Positions 35,010-44,198 of a DNA stretch of 64,000 nt are shown here, in pieces. Location of the stretch: positions 8,656 through 72,655 of the forward strand of contig NZ_JNXI01000034.1 in the NCBI RefSeq assembly GCF_000717055.1, written 5' to 3'. This stretch comes from Streptomyces iakyrus. GTDB lineage: Bacteria > Actinomycetota > Actinomycetes > Streptomycetales > Streptomycetaceae. Each line of letters starts with the position of its first letter. Positions within the stretch are counted from its first letter, which is position 1. A program made the position numbers and the translations under genes. The notes below the pieces were generated by a model, which saw only the letters and a list, made by a program, of their open reading frames with translations, had not been told where the DNA came from and made no database searches.

Positions 35010-35726
35010 ATGGTGCTTCTTCGTCCCAAAAGCGGGCATTCGGGACAGGAATCGTCAGGCGGTCCGAGCCTCCCTGTGTTCGTCGACGCCTCCGGTCGGC
35101 GTGCGCGGTACCTGCGGCGCACCGGTTACGGGCTGGCCGCCGGTGCCGCCACGTACATGGCGGTGCTGGGCCTGAGCCTGATGGGAGCAACGCCCTTCGC
35201 GCCGGGGGCCATCCTGCCCGGCGACATCGCGGCGCCCGCCGCACCGGGCCCCCGCACCCCCGACCGGACGCCCCCGGCACCCGGCGGGCCACCCGCGTCG
35301 GACCCCTTGGAACCCGCCGGCCCGAGCAACCTGCTCATTCCGCAGTTCACCGCACCCGGCCCTCCCGTCGCTCCGCCCCTCGTACCGGGGGACCCACCCG
35401 TCGACCCCCCGGCACCTCCTGACACAGCAGAACCGCAGGCACCAACCACGCCACCGGAGCAGCCCGTTACCGGTGACCCTGCTGCTCCCGCGCCCGCCCC
35501 CACACCGGGTACGGGCACCGCGCCCGCCCCCACACCGGGCACGGGCACCGCGCCCGCCCCGCCTCCGCCCTCTCCCGCTCCGCCGACCACTGCCCCACCG
35601 GCACCCGAGCCCCCGGTGCAGACGCCGCCACCGGCCCCCGCGCCCACCGGGCCGGCGACCGGCCCCTCGGCGCCGTCCGGTGTCACACCCCCGCCCTCCG
35701 GCCCACCGGTGGCCGAGGCCCCCTGA
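35010..35726 (+). CDS. Proline-rich membrane-anchored protein (partner of the deacetylase/glycosyltransferase)
   Basis: A 238-residue protein from the ATG at 35010. It has a ~45-residue basic N-terminus, one membrane helix (GLAAGAATYMAVLGLSLMGA) and then a ~170-residue extracytoplasmic tail that is more than 40 % proline with Ala, Thr and Gly. It includes two perfect APTPGTGTAP repeats encoded by a 30-bp DNA repeat. Such tails span or bind the cell wall. Its stop overlaps the next start (TGATG), so it is translated with the glycan enzyme. It may serve the role of a MatA-type partner, but it has no clear family match. A short palindrome AAGAAATTCTT lies at 34948-34958 in the promoter region. 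Confidence 0.75.
   Translation: MVLLRPKSGHSGQESSGGPSLPVFVDASGRRARYLRRTGYGLAAGAATYMAVLGLSLMGATPFAPGAILPGDIAAPAAPGPRTPDRTPPAPGGPPASDPLEPAGPSNLLIPQFTAPGPPVAPPLVPGDPPVDPPAPPDTAEPQAPTTPPEQPVTGDPAAPAPAPTPGTGTAPAPTPGTGTAPAPPPPSPAPPTTAPPAPEPPVQTPPPAPAPTGPATGPSAPSGVTPPPSGPPVAEAP
35491..35550 (+). repeat. 30-bp tandem repeat, two copies
   Basis: The 30 bases at 35491-35520 and 35521-35550 differ at one position (T/C in a Gly codon). They encode the repeated APTPGTGTAP of the proline-rich tail. Confidence 0.9.
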
Positions 35727-37912
35727 TGCGGCGGCGCCCGCACCGGTCACCCGGCCCCGCACCGAGGCCGCCCGGCCCGCGGCGGACGCGAGCACCCCTG
35801 TCGCCCCGGCATCGGTTCCGCATCGTCGTTCCCCTCGTCCTGCTGGCCTTCGTCGCCTCGGTCCTCCTGGTCGAGGGGTACACCACGCGCGGCTTCGCCG
35901 GTGACCAGGAAGGGCGCAGCGGCCGCTCCACCAGCGGCGTCCCCAGCAGGATCGGCGGCGGCGGCCCGGTAGTGGACACCACCGGCGATCACCTGCGGAC
36001 CTATCGCACACCGGCCAGGACCATCGTCCTGACCTTCGACGACGGCCCCGACCCCACCTGGACACCCCGCATACGGGCCGTTCTCGACCACTACGGCACG
36101 CCCGGCACCTTCTTCGTCACCGGGCAACAGACCGTCAGGCACCCGGGAGTTCTGCGCAGCGTGATCCGTTCCGGCCACGAGGTCGGTGTGCACACCTTCT
36201 CCCACCGGGACCTGACCACCCAGTCGGCGAGCGCCGTCGACCGTGAGCTGGCGCTGACCCAACTCGCCCTCGCCGGGGCCGCAGGCATCAACACGTCGCT
36301 GATGCGGATGCCCTACTCCTCGACCACCTCCGCCCTCGACGCCCCGGCCTGGACCGTGACCCGGCGTCTGGGAGCGAAGGGCTACCTCCTGGCGTTCATC
36401 GATCAGGACACCAACGACTGGCGGCGTCCGGGCGCCCGGGCCATCGCCGACGCGGCCATGCCCGACGCGCCGGGCAGGGGCGCGGTCGTCCTCCTGCACG
36501 ACGCGGGAGGGGACAGATCACAGACCGTCGAAGCTCTCAGGATCCTGATCCCCCGGCTGAAAGCCCAGGGCTACCGCTTCACCACCCTCGCCGATCTCGT
36601 CGGCGCCGACAGTCTCGCCAGCCCCGTCGGAACAGGGGAACTGTGGCAGGGCCGCATCTTCGTGGCCGCTGTCACCGTGTCGGGGGCAGCGGTTTCGGCC
36701 GTCAGCCTGCTGCTGCTGGTGGTCGGTTCGCTCGTCCTCGCACGGTGTGTGCTCCTGCTCGTCCTGGCCCGCGCCCACGCCGGTCGGCACCGGCGCCCGC
36801 AGACCGGCCCACACCGACCCGTCACCCGGCCCGTCAGCGTCGTCATACCCGCGTACGACGAGGAGCTGTGCATCCCCAAGACACTCCGTTCGCTCGCCGC
36901 GAGCGACCACCCCGTCGAGATCATCGTCGTGGACGACGGTTCCCACGACGGCACCGCGGACATCGCGCGGTCCCTCGCCCTCGAGAACGTCACCGTCATC
37001 CGGCAGCCCAACGGGGGCAAACCCGCCGCTCTCAACACCGGTGTCCTCCGGGCCTCGCACGACATCGTCGTCATGCTGGACGCCGACACCGTCTTCGCCC
37101 CCTCGACCGTCGGCCGCCTCGTCCAGCCGTTCGCCGACCCCCGCGTCGGCGCCGTCGCGGGCAACGCCAAGGTCGGCAACCGGCGGCGTCTGCTCGGCCG
37201 GTGGCAGCACATCGAGTACGTCATGGGCTTCAACCTCGACCGCCGTATGTACGACCTGCTGCGCTGCCTGCCCACCATTCCCGGTGCCGTGGGGGCGTTC
37301 CGCGTCGAGGCGCTGCGGGACGCCGGGATGATGAGTGCGGACACCCTCGCCGAGGACACCGACATCACCATGGCCCTGCACCGGGCCGGCTGGGAGGTCC
37401 GCTACGCGCCGGACGCACTCGCCTGGACCGAGGCACCGGCCACGCTGCGGCAACTGTGGCGCCAGCGCTACCGCTGGAGTTACGGCACGATGCAGGCGGC
37501 GTGGAAGCACCGGCACGCGCTGCTCGAACGTGGCCACGCGGGCCGCTTCGGCCGCCTCGGTCTGCCCTTGCTGGCCGTCTTCCAGATCCTCACCCCGCTG
37601 CTCTCCCCGCTGATCGACATACTGGCCCTGTACGGCCTGGTGTTCGGAGACGCGCTCACCACCGTCCTGGCCTGGAGCGGCATGCTGGCAGTGCAGGCCC
37701 TGTGCGCCGCGTACGCCTTCCACCTCGACGGCGAGCGGCTCCGGCCCCTGTGGGCGCTCCCCCTCCAGCAGGTCGTCTACCGCCAGGTGATGTATCTGGT
37801 CCTCGCCCAGGCCTGCCTGACCGCGATCAACGGCTACCGACTGCCCTGGCAGCGACTCAAACGCAGCGGAGACGTGACGCTGCCCCCTCAGCCCTCCACC
37901 CGCCGGGCGTGA
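35726..37912 (+). CDS. Bifunctional polysaccharide deacetylase / family 2 glycosyltransferase (MatB-like)
   Basis: A 728-residue membrane enzyme. After one helix (~31-50) there is an external NodB/CE4 domain with TFDDGPDPT (~103), HTFSH metal histidines and a closing LLHDAGGD. Two helices (~313-345) lead to a cytosolic GT2 domain with VVDDGSHDG (~406), LDADTVF (~451), AEDTDITMAL and QRYRW (~578), the processive-synthase pattern. C-terminal helices would form the export channel. This domain order is that of the Streptomyces MatB protein, which I recall makes a poly-N-acetylglucosamine-like surface glycan affecting pellet formation. By analogy it polymerises GlcNAc and partly deacetylates the chain. 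Confidence 0.9.
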   Translation: MRRRPHRSPGPAPRPPGPRRTRAPLSPRHRFRIVVPLVLLAFVASVLLVEGYTTRGFAGDQEGRSGRSTSGVPSRIGGGGPVVDTTGDHLRTYRTPARTIVLTFDDGPDPTWTPRIRAVLDHYGTPGTFFVTGQQTVRHPGVLRSVIRSGHEVGVHTFSHRDLTTQSASAVDRELALTQLALAGAAGINTSLMRMPYSSTTSALDAPAWTVTRRLGAKGYLLAFIDQDTNDWRRPGARAIADAAMPDAPGRGAVVLLHDAGGDRSQTVEALRILIPRLKAQGYRFTTLADLVGADSLASPVGTGELWQGRIFVAAVTVSGAAVSAVSLLLLVVGSLVLARCVLLLVLARAHAGRHRRPQTGPHRPVTRPVSVVIPAYDEELCIPKTLRSLAASDHPVEIIVVDDGSHDGTADIARSLALENVTVIRQPNGGKPAALNTGVLRASHDIVVMLDADTVFAPSTVGRLVQPFADPRVGAVAGNAKVGNRRRLLGRWQHIEYVMGFNLDRRMYDLLRCLPTIPGAVGAFRVEALRDAGMMSADTLAEDTDITMALHRAGWEVRYAPDALAWTEAPATLRQLWRQRYRWSYGTMQAAWKHRHALLERGHAGRFGRLGLPLLAVFQILTPLLSPLIDILALYGLVFGDALTTVLAWSGMLAVQALCAAYAFHLDGERLRPLWALPLQQVVYRQVMYLVLAQACLTAINGYRLPWQRLKRSGDVTLPPQPSTRRA

Positions 37913-38036
37913 ACCGCCCTTGCGGGCGAGCGGCGCCACCCGCCCGAGCCCCGGCTCATCGCGCGATCGGGTTGAGTTGCCCGCCCCAGGGGCCGTCAGC
38001 CTTCCTCTTGCGTACTTTTGCGCTCAGGGTGTGATC

Positions 38037-38354
38037 ATGAGAACTCCGCGACTGCACTCCGTGCACCGTTCCCTCGCGCACTCGGCCGGCGCGACCGTCA
38101 TCGTCCTCGCAGCAGCCCTGACCTCCGCCGCCCCCGTCGCGGCCCATACCTCCGCGCCGCCCGACCGCCAAGAAGGCCAGACCTCCTCGTGCCAGTCGAC
38201 GCGCGTGCAGAGGCAGGGCCTCGAAGACATCGTCTGGAGTGTCCTGTTCGGGCCCCAGCGCATGCAGGCACAGGAGACCCCGTGCGACGGCGGCACGGCG
38301 GCGGGGGAGGAGGGCGAGACCAGAGGCGTCCTGCGGCCCGTGCTGGCCCCGTGA
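38037..38354 (+). CDS. Small secreted protein, unknown
   Basis: A 105-residue frame from ATG 38037. It has a signal peptide (HRSLAHSAGATVIVLAAALTSAAPVAAHT) and a polar mature part with two cysteines (SSCQS, TPCDGG), which could form one disulfide. The middle, GLEDIVWSVLFGPQRMQ, is amphipathic. No family is recognised. It lies 124 bases after the MatB-like gene in the same direction and could share its transcript. Confidence 0.5.
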   Translation: MRTPRLHSVHRSLAHSAGATVIVLAAALTSAAPVAAHTSAPPDRQEGQTSSCQSTRVQRQGLEDIVWSVLFGPQRMQAQETPCDGGTAAGEEGETRGVLRPVLAP

Positions 38355-38519
38355 CCTGCTGACGTCGCGCCTCGGCCGCGCAGCCGAAGCGGTGCGGGCG
38401 GCCGGTGCCCTCGCCCGGCGGTCCGAGTACGGCGAGGGAGCCCGGGCTCCCTCCTGTACCGGCCCGCACCGCCCTCCTCGGCGCGGAGAGCCGCCGGGCG
38501 GCGCCGTGGCCGTACGTCT

Positions 38520-39032
38520 CTACGAGCGCCCCGGGAGACGGCGGGTCAGCACACGCGTGACAGCGCCGTCGTCCTCGACGATGTCCCGAGCGTGTTCGAA
38601 CCCGATCTTGTCCAGCAGGCGCAGCGAGGCCTTGTTCTGCGCGGCGACGGTGGCGTGCACTTCGCTCAGTCCGAGCGACTCGAAGCCATGACGCACGAGC
38701 GCCTCCACCAGCTCCGTTCCGAGCCCGCTGCCCCAGACCTCGGGCGCCAGGGCATAGACGATCTCGTGACCATCGACCTCTTCGGTCCGCTTGATCTCCG
38801 CGTGCCCGACCAGGAGCCTTCCACGCCGGACCGCCCACACGTCGAACAGATCCCCCGCGTACACCTTGCTGAAGATCCGCCCGAACAGCGCCCGGTCCTC
38901 CGCCTCGGCGGCAGGCCCGTCACCCATCCACCGGGACACCCGCGTGTCCTGGAACAACGCGACGAAGCTCTCTTCGTCGCCCGGCCCGTAGGCGTCGAGA
39001 AGCAGGCGCGGGGTGCGCAGCGTCGGGGGCAT
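38520..39032 (-). CDS. GNAT family N-acetyltransferase (RimJ/RimL type)
   Basis: A 170-residue enzyme beginning LRTPRLLLDAYGPGDEESFV. It has GHAEIKRTEEVDGHEIVYAL, then PEVWGSGLGTELVEALVRHGF as acetyl-CoA loop, and VHATVAAQNKASLRLLDKIGF, the diagnostic end of the RimJ/RimL-like group. The start is the ATG at 39032 at the conserved N-terminus. The substrate is unknown. It is transcribed away from a pair of small membrane-protein genes. Confidence 0.88.
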   Translation of the reverse strand: MPPTLRTPRLLLDAYGPGDEESFVALFQDTRVSRWMGDGPAAEAEDRALFGRIFSKVYAGDLFDVWAVRRGRLLVGHAEIKRTEEVDGHEIVYALAPEVWGSGLGTELVEALVRHGFESLGLSEVHATVAAQNKASLRLLDKIGFEHARDIVEDDGAVTRVLTRRLPGRS

Positions 39033-39112
39033 GCCGGGGGACGCTACCCAAGGAGATCGCGGGGCGGCAATCGACTTGGCCCGGCGGATCGACGAGGCGG
39101 CTGCCCGCGCCC

Positions 39113-39283
39113 TCACCGCCGCAGGCTGTAGCTCACCATCGACGCCCCCACCACCGACCCGAACGCCGGCAGCAGGAACTGGGCGAACGCCTCCCAGCCC
39201 CAGACGATCCCCGCGCACGCCGCCGTGATGTTGATGGCCAGGGACATGATCCACAGGGCGACGCTCTGGGCCTGGGGTGACAT
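39113..39283 (-). CDS. Small membrane protein (56 residues)
   Basis: A short gene from ATG 39283 with GAGGAA just upstream. The product begins MSPQAQSVALWIMSLAINIT and continues through AGIVWGWEAFAQFLLPAFGS, with two hydrophobic helices and the ending YSLRR. Codon use is typical of the genome (G/C at third positions), supporting a real gene. It lies 61 bases after another small gene on the same strand, and 81 bases before the GNAT gene. Function unknown. Confidence 0.6.
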   Translation of the reverse strand: MSPQAQSVALWIMSLAINITAACAGIVWGWEAFAQFLLPAFGSVVGASMVSYSLRR

Positions 39284-39343
39284 CGTTCCTCGTCGTCGTA
39301 TCGGGATATCGGGGCGGGGAGAAGGAAAGGGCCCGGGTCGGAA

Positions 39344-39586
39344 TCAGCCCGGCCCCGGACTGGGGAGCGGGCGGTATTCCGGCGCGGGTTCCCGGTGCGG
39401 CGGGGGAGAGCCGGGGGTGTTCCCGTTCGGAGCGGAAGCCCCCGGAGCCACGACCGTGTGATCGCCGGAGATCGCGGGGGCCATCGCGAGCAGCGTCAAT
39501 GTGCCGACCGCGCACAGGGCTACGAGGAGGGTGCCCGCGGTGTACGCGCGCAGAGGGCCGCTCGGGCCAGGGGAACGCATCGGCAT
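39344..39586 (-). CDS. Small membrane or exported protein with Pro-rich tail
   Basis: An 80-residue frame from ATG 39586 with GGAG eight bases upstream. It has a short basic start (RSPGPSGPLRAY), one helix (TLLVALCAVGTLTLLAMAPA) and a ~40-residue Pro/Gly/Ser-rich tail ending PSPGPG. The helix may be a signal anchor or an uncleaved signal. Second small gene on the minus strand here, probably one transcript with 39113-39283. Confidence 0.5.
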   Translation of the reverse strand: MPMRSPGPSGPLRAYTAGTLLVALCAVGTLTLLAMAPAISGDHTVVAPGASAPNGNTPGSPPPHREPAPEYRPLPSPGPG

Positions 39587-39823
39587 CACGGTCGCTCCGG
39601 AATCGAATCCGCCCCCCCTTTCGACGAACCCCTGAATTCTTCCACGGGAAAGGATCACAAAAGGGGCGGTCCGGATGCTTGAACTGTAAAGCTTCGCGCT
39701 CTTGTGTGAATTGGCCGTGAAAGGTGAAGCCTCGGCGCATACTGACCGGTCGCTTTATGCGAGGACCGCCGCCCGCCTGTTCCGCCCCGCCGCACTGTCG
39801 TACCCGGGCGGTACCGTCGGATC

Positions 39824-42103
39824 ATGACCGATCAGGCGGGGGCCGCCCAGGCGGGCGAGCGGCGTATGGCCATGCTGGAAGGCGTACTCGAACGCATCAC
39901 GTACGCCAACGAGGAGAACGGCTACACGGTCGCCCGGGTCGACACCGGCAGAGGCGCCGGCGACCTGCTCACGGTCGTCGGCGCGCTGCTCGGCGCGCAG
40001 GTGGGCGAATCCCTGCGCATGGAGGGCCGCTGGGGTTCCCACCCGCAGTACGGAAAGCAGTTCCACGTCGAGAACTACACGACGGTCCTGCCGGCCACCG
40101 TCCAGGGCATCCGCCGCTACCTCGGCTCCGGCCTGGTCAAGGGCATCGGCCCGGTCTTCGCCGACCGGATCACGCAGCACTTCGGCATGGACACCCTCCG
40201 GATCATCGAGGAGGAGCCCAAGCGCCTCATCGAGGTCCCCGGCCTCGGCCCCAAGCGCACGAAGAAGATCGCCGACGCCTGGGAGGAGCAGAAGGCCATC
40301 AAGGAGGTCATGCTCTTCCTCCAGACGGTCGAGGTCTCCACCTCCATCGCCGTGCGCATCTACAAGAAGTACGGCGACGCCTCCATCTCGGTCGTGAAGA
40401 ACCAGCCGTACCGGCTCGCGTCCGACGTCTGGGGCATCGGCTTCCTCACCGCCGACAAGATCGCCCAGTCCGTCGGCATCCCGCACGACAGCCCGGAGCG
40501 CGTCAAGGCCGGCCTGCAGTACGCGCTGTCCCAGTCCACCGACCAGGGCCACTGCTTCCTCCCCGAGGAGCAGCTGATCAAGGACGCGGTGAAGCTGCTC
40601 CAGGTCGACACGGGCCTGGTCATCGAGTGCCTGACGGAGCTGGCCGAGCCCCCGGAGGACGGCGAGGACCCCGGCGTCGTACGGGAGAAGGTCCCCGGCC
40701 CCGACGGCGGGGAGCCGGTCACCGCGATCTACCTCGTCCCCTTCCACCGCGCCGAACTCTCCCTCTCCGCCCAGCTGCTGCGCCTCCTGCGCACCGGCGA
40801 GGACCGCATGCCGGGCTTCCGGACCGTTGCCTGGGACAAGGCGCTGAGCTGGCTTAAGGGGCGCACGGGCACCGATCTCGCGCCCGAGCAGGAGGCCGCC
40901 GTCAAGCTGGCACTGACCGAGAAGGTCGCCGTCCTCACCGGCGGCCCCGGCTGCGGCAAGTCCTTCACGGTCCGCTCCATCGTGGAGCTGGCCCGTGCCA
41001 GGAAGGCGAAGGTCGTGCTCGCCGCCCCCACCGGCCGGGCCGCCAAGCGCCTGTCCGAGCTGACCGGCGCCGAGGCCTCTACCGTCCACCGCCTGCTGGA
41101 GCTCAAGCCCGGCGGCGACGCCGCCTACGACCGGGACCGCCCGCTGGACGCCGACCTGGTGGTGGTCGACGAGGCGTCCATGCTGGACCTGCTGCTCGCC
41201 AACAAGCTGGTGAAGGCCGTCCCGCCGGGGGCACACCTGCTCTTCGTGGGGGACGTGGACCAGCTGCCCAGCGTCGGTGCGGGGGAAGTGCTCCGCGACC
41301 TCCTGGCCGACGGCGGCCCGATCCCCGCGGTCCGCCTCACCCGGGTCTTCCGGCAGGCCCAGCAGTCCGGCGTGGTGACGAACGCGCACCGGATCAACGC
41401 CGGTCAACACCCGGTCACGGACGGCATGAAGGACTTCTTCCTCTTCGTCGAGGACGACACCGAGGCCGCCGGCCGGCTCACCGTCGACGTGGCCGCCCGC
41501 CGCATTCCGGCCAAGTTCGGGCTGGACCCCCGCCGTGACGTCCAGGTCCTCGCCCCCATGCACCGCGGCCCGGCCGGCGCGGGCACCCTCAACGGCCTGC
41601 TGCAACAGGCCGTCACCCCGGGCCGCCCCGACCTGCCCGAGAAGAGATTCGGCGGACGGGTGTTCCGCGTCGGCGACAAGGTCACCCAGATTCGCAACAA
41701 TTACGAGAAGGGCAAGAACGGTGTCTTCAACGGCACCGTCGGCGTGGTCACCTCGCTCGACCCGGTCGACCAGCGCCTGACGGTGCTCACGGACGAGGAC
41801 GAGGAGGTGCCGTACGAGTTCGACGAGCTCGACGAGTTGGCCCACGCGTACGCCGTGACGATCCACCGCTCCCAGGGCAGCGAGTACCCGGCGGTCGTCA
41901 TCCCGGTCACCACGGGCGCCTGGATGATGCTCCAGCGGAACCTGCTCTACACGGCGGTCACCCGGGCGAAGCAGCTGGTCGTCCTCGTCGGTTCGCGCAA
42001 GGCGATCGGCCAGGCGGTGCGCACGATTTCGGCGGGCCGGCGGTGCACGGCCCTCGACTTCCGGCTCGGTTCCGCAAAAAATGATCGATCAAATGAGTCG
42101 TGA
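39824..42103 (+). CDS. recD2: RecD2-type ATP-dependent DNA helicase
   Basis: A 759-residue SF1B helicase. The N-terminal ~330 residues hold the RecD2 oligonucleotide-binding and helix-hairpin-helix region (YLGSGLVKGIGPVFADRI, VPGLGPKRTKKIADAW). Motif I is LTGGPGCGKSFTV, motif II VVVDEASMLD, with FVGDVDQLPSVGAG, VRLTRVFRQ and a final HRSQGSEYPAVVIPV (motif V/VI region). It resembles stand-alone RecD2 proteins of bacteria without RecBC partners. It unwinds DNA 5'-3' in that family. ATG 39824 is used; an ATG at ~39869 near the conserved MLEGVLERITYANEENGY is an alternative. Confidence 0.93.
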   Translation: MTDQAGAAQAGERRMAMLEGVLERITYANEENGYTVARVDTGRGAGDLLTVVGALLGAQVGESLRMEGRWGSHPQYGKQFHVENYTTVLPATVQGIRRYLGSGLVKGIGPVFADRITQHFGMDTLRIIEEEPKRLIEVPGLGPKRTKKIADAWEEQKAIKEVMLFLQTVEVSTSIAVRIYKKYGDASISVVKNQPYRLASDVWGIGFLTADKIAQSVGIPHDSPERVKAGLQYALSQSTDQGHCFLPEEQLIKDAVKLLQVDTGLVIECLTELAEPPEDGEDPGVVREKVPGPDGGEPVTAIYLVPFHRAELSLSAQLLRLLRTGEDRMPGFRTVAWDKALSWLKGRTGTDLAPEQEAAVKLALTEKVAVLTGGPGCGKSFTVRSIVELARARKAKVVLAAPTGRAAKRLSELTGAEASTVHRLLELKPGGDAAYDRDRPLDADLVVVDEASMLDLLLANKLVKAVPPGAHLLFVGDVDQLPSVGAGEVLRDLLADGGPIPAVRLTRVFRQAQQSGVVTNAHRINAGQHPVTDGMKDFFLFVEDDTEAAGRLTVDVAARRIPAKFGLDPRRDVQVLAPMHRGPAGAGTLNGLLQQAVTPGRPDLPEKRFGGRVFRVGDKVTQIRNNYEKGKNGVFNGTVGVVTSLDPVDQRLTVLTDEDEEVPYEFDELDELAHAYAVTIHRSQGSEYPAVVIPVTTGAWMMLQRNLLYTAVTRAKQLVVLVGSRKAIGQAVRTISAGRRCTALDFRLGSAKNDRSNES

Positions 42104-42282
42104 AGGTCACAAGACACTTCCGGAAGGGGGACCCAGGGGGCAGGATGAGCAAGTTGGCGGCACTCAGTGCCGTCAATAGGCCCGATGGTCGACCCCGAGT
42201 GCACTCTCCTGAGCCAAGTGGGGGATGGTAGAGACAGTCAGGGCAACCTCGAAGATGAGGCACAACGTCGGTGAGGGAAGAC

Positions 42283-43572
42283 GTGAGCGACAACTCTGTA
42301 GTACTGCGGTACGGCGACGGCGAGTACACCTACCCGGTGATCGACAGCACCGTCGGTGACAAGGGCTTCGACATCGGAAAGCTCCGCGCCCAGACCGGTC
42401 TGGTGACGCTGGACAGCGGTTACGGCAACACGGCCGCCTATAAATCCGCCATCACGTACCTGGACGGCGAAGCGGGCATCCTGCGGTACCGCGGTTACCC
42501 GATCGAGCAGCTGGCCGAGCGCTCCACCTTCCTGGAGGTCGCCTACCTGCTGATCAACGGCGAGCTGCCGACCGTCGACGAGCTCTCGGTGTTCAAGAAC
42601 GACATCACGCAGCACACCCTGCTGCACGAGGACGTCAAGAACTTCTACAAGGGCTTCCCGCGCGACGCCCACCCGATGGCCATGCTGTCCTCGGTCGTCT
42701 CGGCCCTGTCCACGTTCTACCAGGACAGCCACAACCCGTTCGACGAGCGCCAGCGCAACCTCTCCACGATCCGGCTGCTCGCCAAGCTCCCGACGATCGC
42801 CGCGTACGCGTACAAGAAGTCGATCGGCCACCCGTTCGTCTACCCGCGCAACGACCTCGGCTACGTCGAGAACTTCCTCCGCATGACCTTCTCGGTCCCC
42901 GCGCAGGAGTACGAGCTGGACCCGACCGTGGTGTCCGCGCTCGACAAGCTGCTGATCCTGCACGCGGACCACGAGCAGAACTGCTCGACCTCCACGGTCC
43001 GCCTGGTGGGCTCCTCGCAGGCGAACATGTTCGCCTCGATCTCCGCCGGCATCAACGCCCTGTGGGGCCCGCTGCACGGCGGCGCCAACCAGTCGGTGCT
43101 GGAGATGCTGGAGGGCATCCGCGACTCCGGCGGCGACGTCGACTCCTTCATCCGCAAGGTGAAGAACAAGGAGGACGGCGTCCGCCTGATGGGCTTCGGC
43201 CACCGGGTCTACAAGAACTTCGACCCGCGCGCCAAGATCATCAAGGCCGCCGCGCACGACGTGCTGTCCGCGCTCGGCAAGTCCGACGAGCTGCTGGACA
43301 TCGCGCTGAAGCTGGAGGAGCACGCGCTCTCCGACGACTACTTCGTCCAGCGCAGCCTCTACCCGAACGTCGACTTCTACACCGGCCTGATCTACCGGGC
43401 CATGGGCTTCCCGACCGAGATGTTCACGGTCCTGTTCGCCCTCGGCCGGCTGCCGGGCTGGATCGCCCAGTGGCACGAGATGATCAAGGAGCCCGGCTCC
43501 CGCATCGGCCGCCCGCGCCAGATCTACACGGGCGTGGTCGAGCGCGACTTCGTTCCCGTCGAGGAGCGCTGA
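42283..43572 (+). CDS. citA: Citrate synthase
   Basis: A 429-residue hexameric type (GltA/CitA) citrate synthase. Catalytic residues are visible in ILHADHEQNCSTSTV (His), WGPLHGGAN (His) and NVDFYTGLIY (Asp). It condenses oxaloacetate with acetyl-CoA, the entry of the TCA cycle. GTG 42283 gives MSDNSVVLRYGDGEYTY and the usual length; GTG 42271 with GAGG ten bases upstream is a second possible start. The 180-base leader holds its promoter. A hairpin follows ~100 bases after the stop. Confidence 0.96.
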   Translation: MSDNSVVLRYGDGEYTYPVIDSTVGDKGFDIGKLRAQTGLVTLDSGYGNTAAYKSAITYLDGEAGILRYRGYPIEQLAERSTFLEVAYLLINGELPTVDELSVFKNDITQHTLLHEDVKNFYKGFPRDAHPMAMLSSVVSALSTFYQDSHNPFDERQRNLSTIRLLAKLPTIAAYAYKKSIGHPFVYPRNDLGYVENFLRMTFSVPAQEYELDPTVVSALDKLLILHADHEQNCSTSTVRLVGSSQANMFASISAGINALWGPLHGGANQSVLEMLEGIRDSGGDVDSFIRKVKNKEDGVRLMGFGHRVYKNFDPRAKIIKAAAHDVLSALGKSDELLDIALKLEEHALSDDYFVQRSLYPNVDFYTGLIYRAMGFPTEMFTVLFALGRLPGWIAQWHEMIKEPGSRIGRPRQIYTGVVERDFVPVEER

Positions 43573-44198
43573 GCCGCACAGCCGCGACACCGCTTCGGCC
43601 CTCGTATACCGCTTGCCGGGTGCGGGGGCCTTCGCGTGATCTCTCACGGGATTTCTTACGCAATGAAGAAGGCGCCCCGGCGTCGGTCCCCCCACGGGCC
43701 GACGTCCAGGGCGCCTTCCCAGTCCCGGTACGGATTCCCCCCACGGGATCCGGCCGGGCGTCTGTGAGGACAGCGCCTGAATCGCTGTTGAGCAGAACGA
43801 GCAGAACTCGTCGTACTGCGGTACTGCGGTGGTGTGCGATCTGCCGGGACAGCGCACGCCCGGGAGGGCCGCTCAAAGCTTCCCGGTGTACGTGCCCCGG
43901 CAACGCATCTCCGGAAATGTCCCCCAAGACATCTCCAGATGTCAGACGGCGCCCCCCAAGACGCTCCCTGACATCGTCAACTTAGACCTTCGAACCCCTT
44001 CGATGGTTACGTTCACATCACTGTGATCTGCGTCTCTTGCGTATGTCCGTTAGATGCGCAAGAGCCCGGGTATGCCGTTCGAGGCCCAAGCGTAAGGATG
44101 ATGCGCGAGCCTTGTGAAGAGCTTATGTGAGCCGGGCCCGGGACTCCAGAGGGGGTCAAATCGCGTTCGCCGTGAACTTAGGCTGAATTCGGGCGCCT
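43573..44198. other. Long non-coding gap between citA and copA, with hairpins
   Basis: About 625 bases without a convincing gene between two convergent genes. It holds the citA terminator (43668-43718), a TCACA-N4-TGTGA dyad at 44012-44025, and an 8-bp hairpin CTCTTGCG/CGCAAGAG at 44033-44063. A frame at 43829-44026 is open on the plus strand, but no family resemblance or good ribosome binding site is visible. A small RNA or an unrecognised short gene is possible. Confidence 0.5.
43668..43718 (+). terminator. Interrupted hairpin downstream of citA
   Basis: Outer arms GAAGGCGCC (43668-43676) and GGCGCCTTC (43710-43718) plus inner arms CGTCGG (43681-43686) and CCGACG (43699-43704) form a long interrupted stem, ~95 bases after the citA stop. 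It may serve convergent transcription from both sides. Confidence 0.7.

Noticed and set aside
35340..35720. CRISPR-like or minisatellite array in the proline-rich gene
   Set aside because: There are only two 30-bp copies, in frame and encoding a repeat in the protein.
36518..37939. Long minus-strand frame opposite the MatB-like gene
   Set aside because: Low-complexity composition typical of an antisense shadow; the plus strand has all catalytic motifs.
44012..44025. TCACA-N4-TGTGA as a Crp site
   Set aside because: The half-sites are in the reverse order of the TGTGA-N6-TCACA consensus and no gene starts nearby.
43829..44026. 65-codon plus-strand frame in the citA-copA gap
   Set aside because: No ribosome binding site, no family resemblance, poor third-position bias; kept only as a possibility within the gap.
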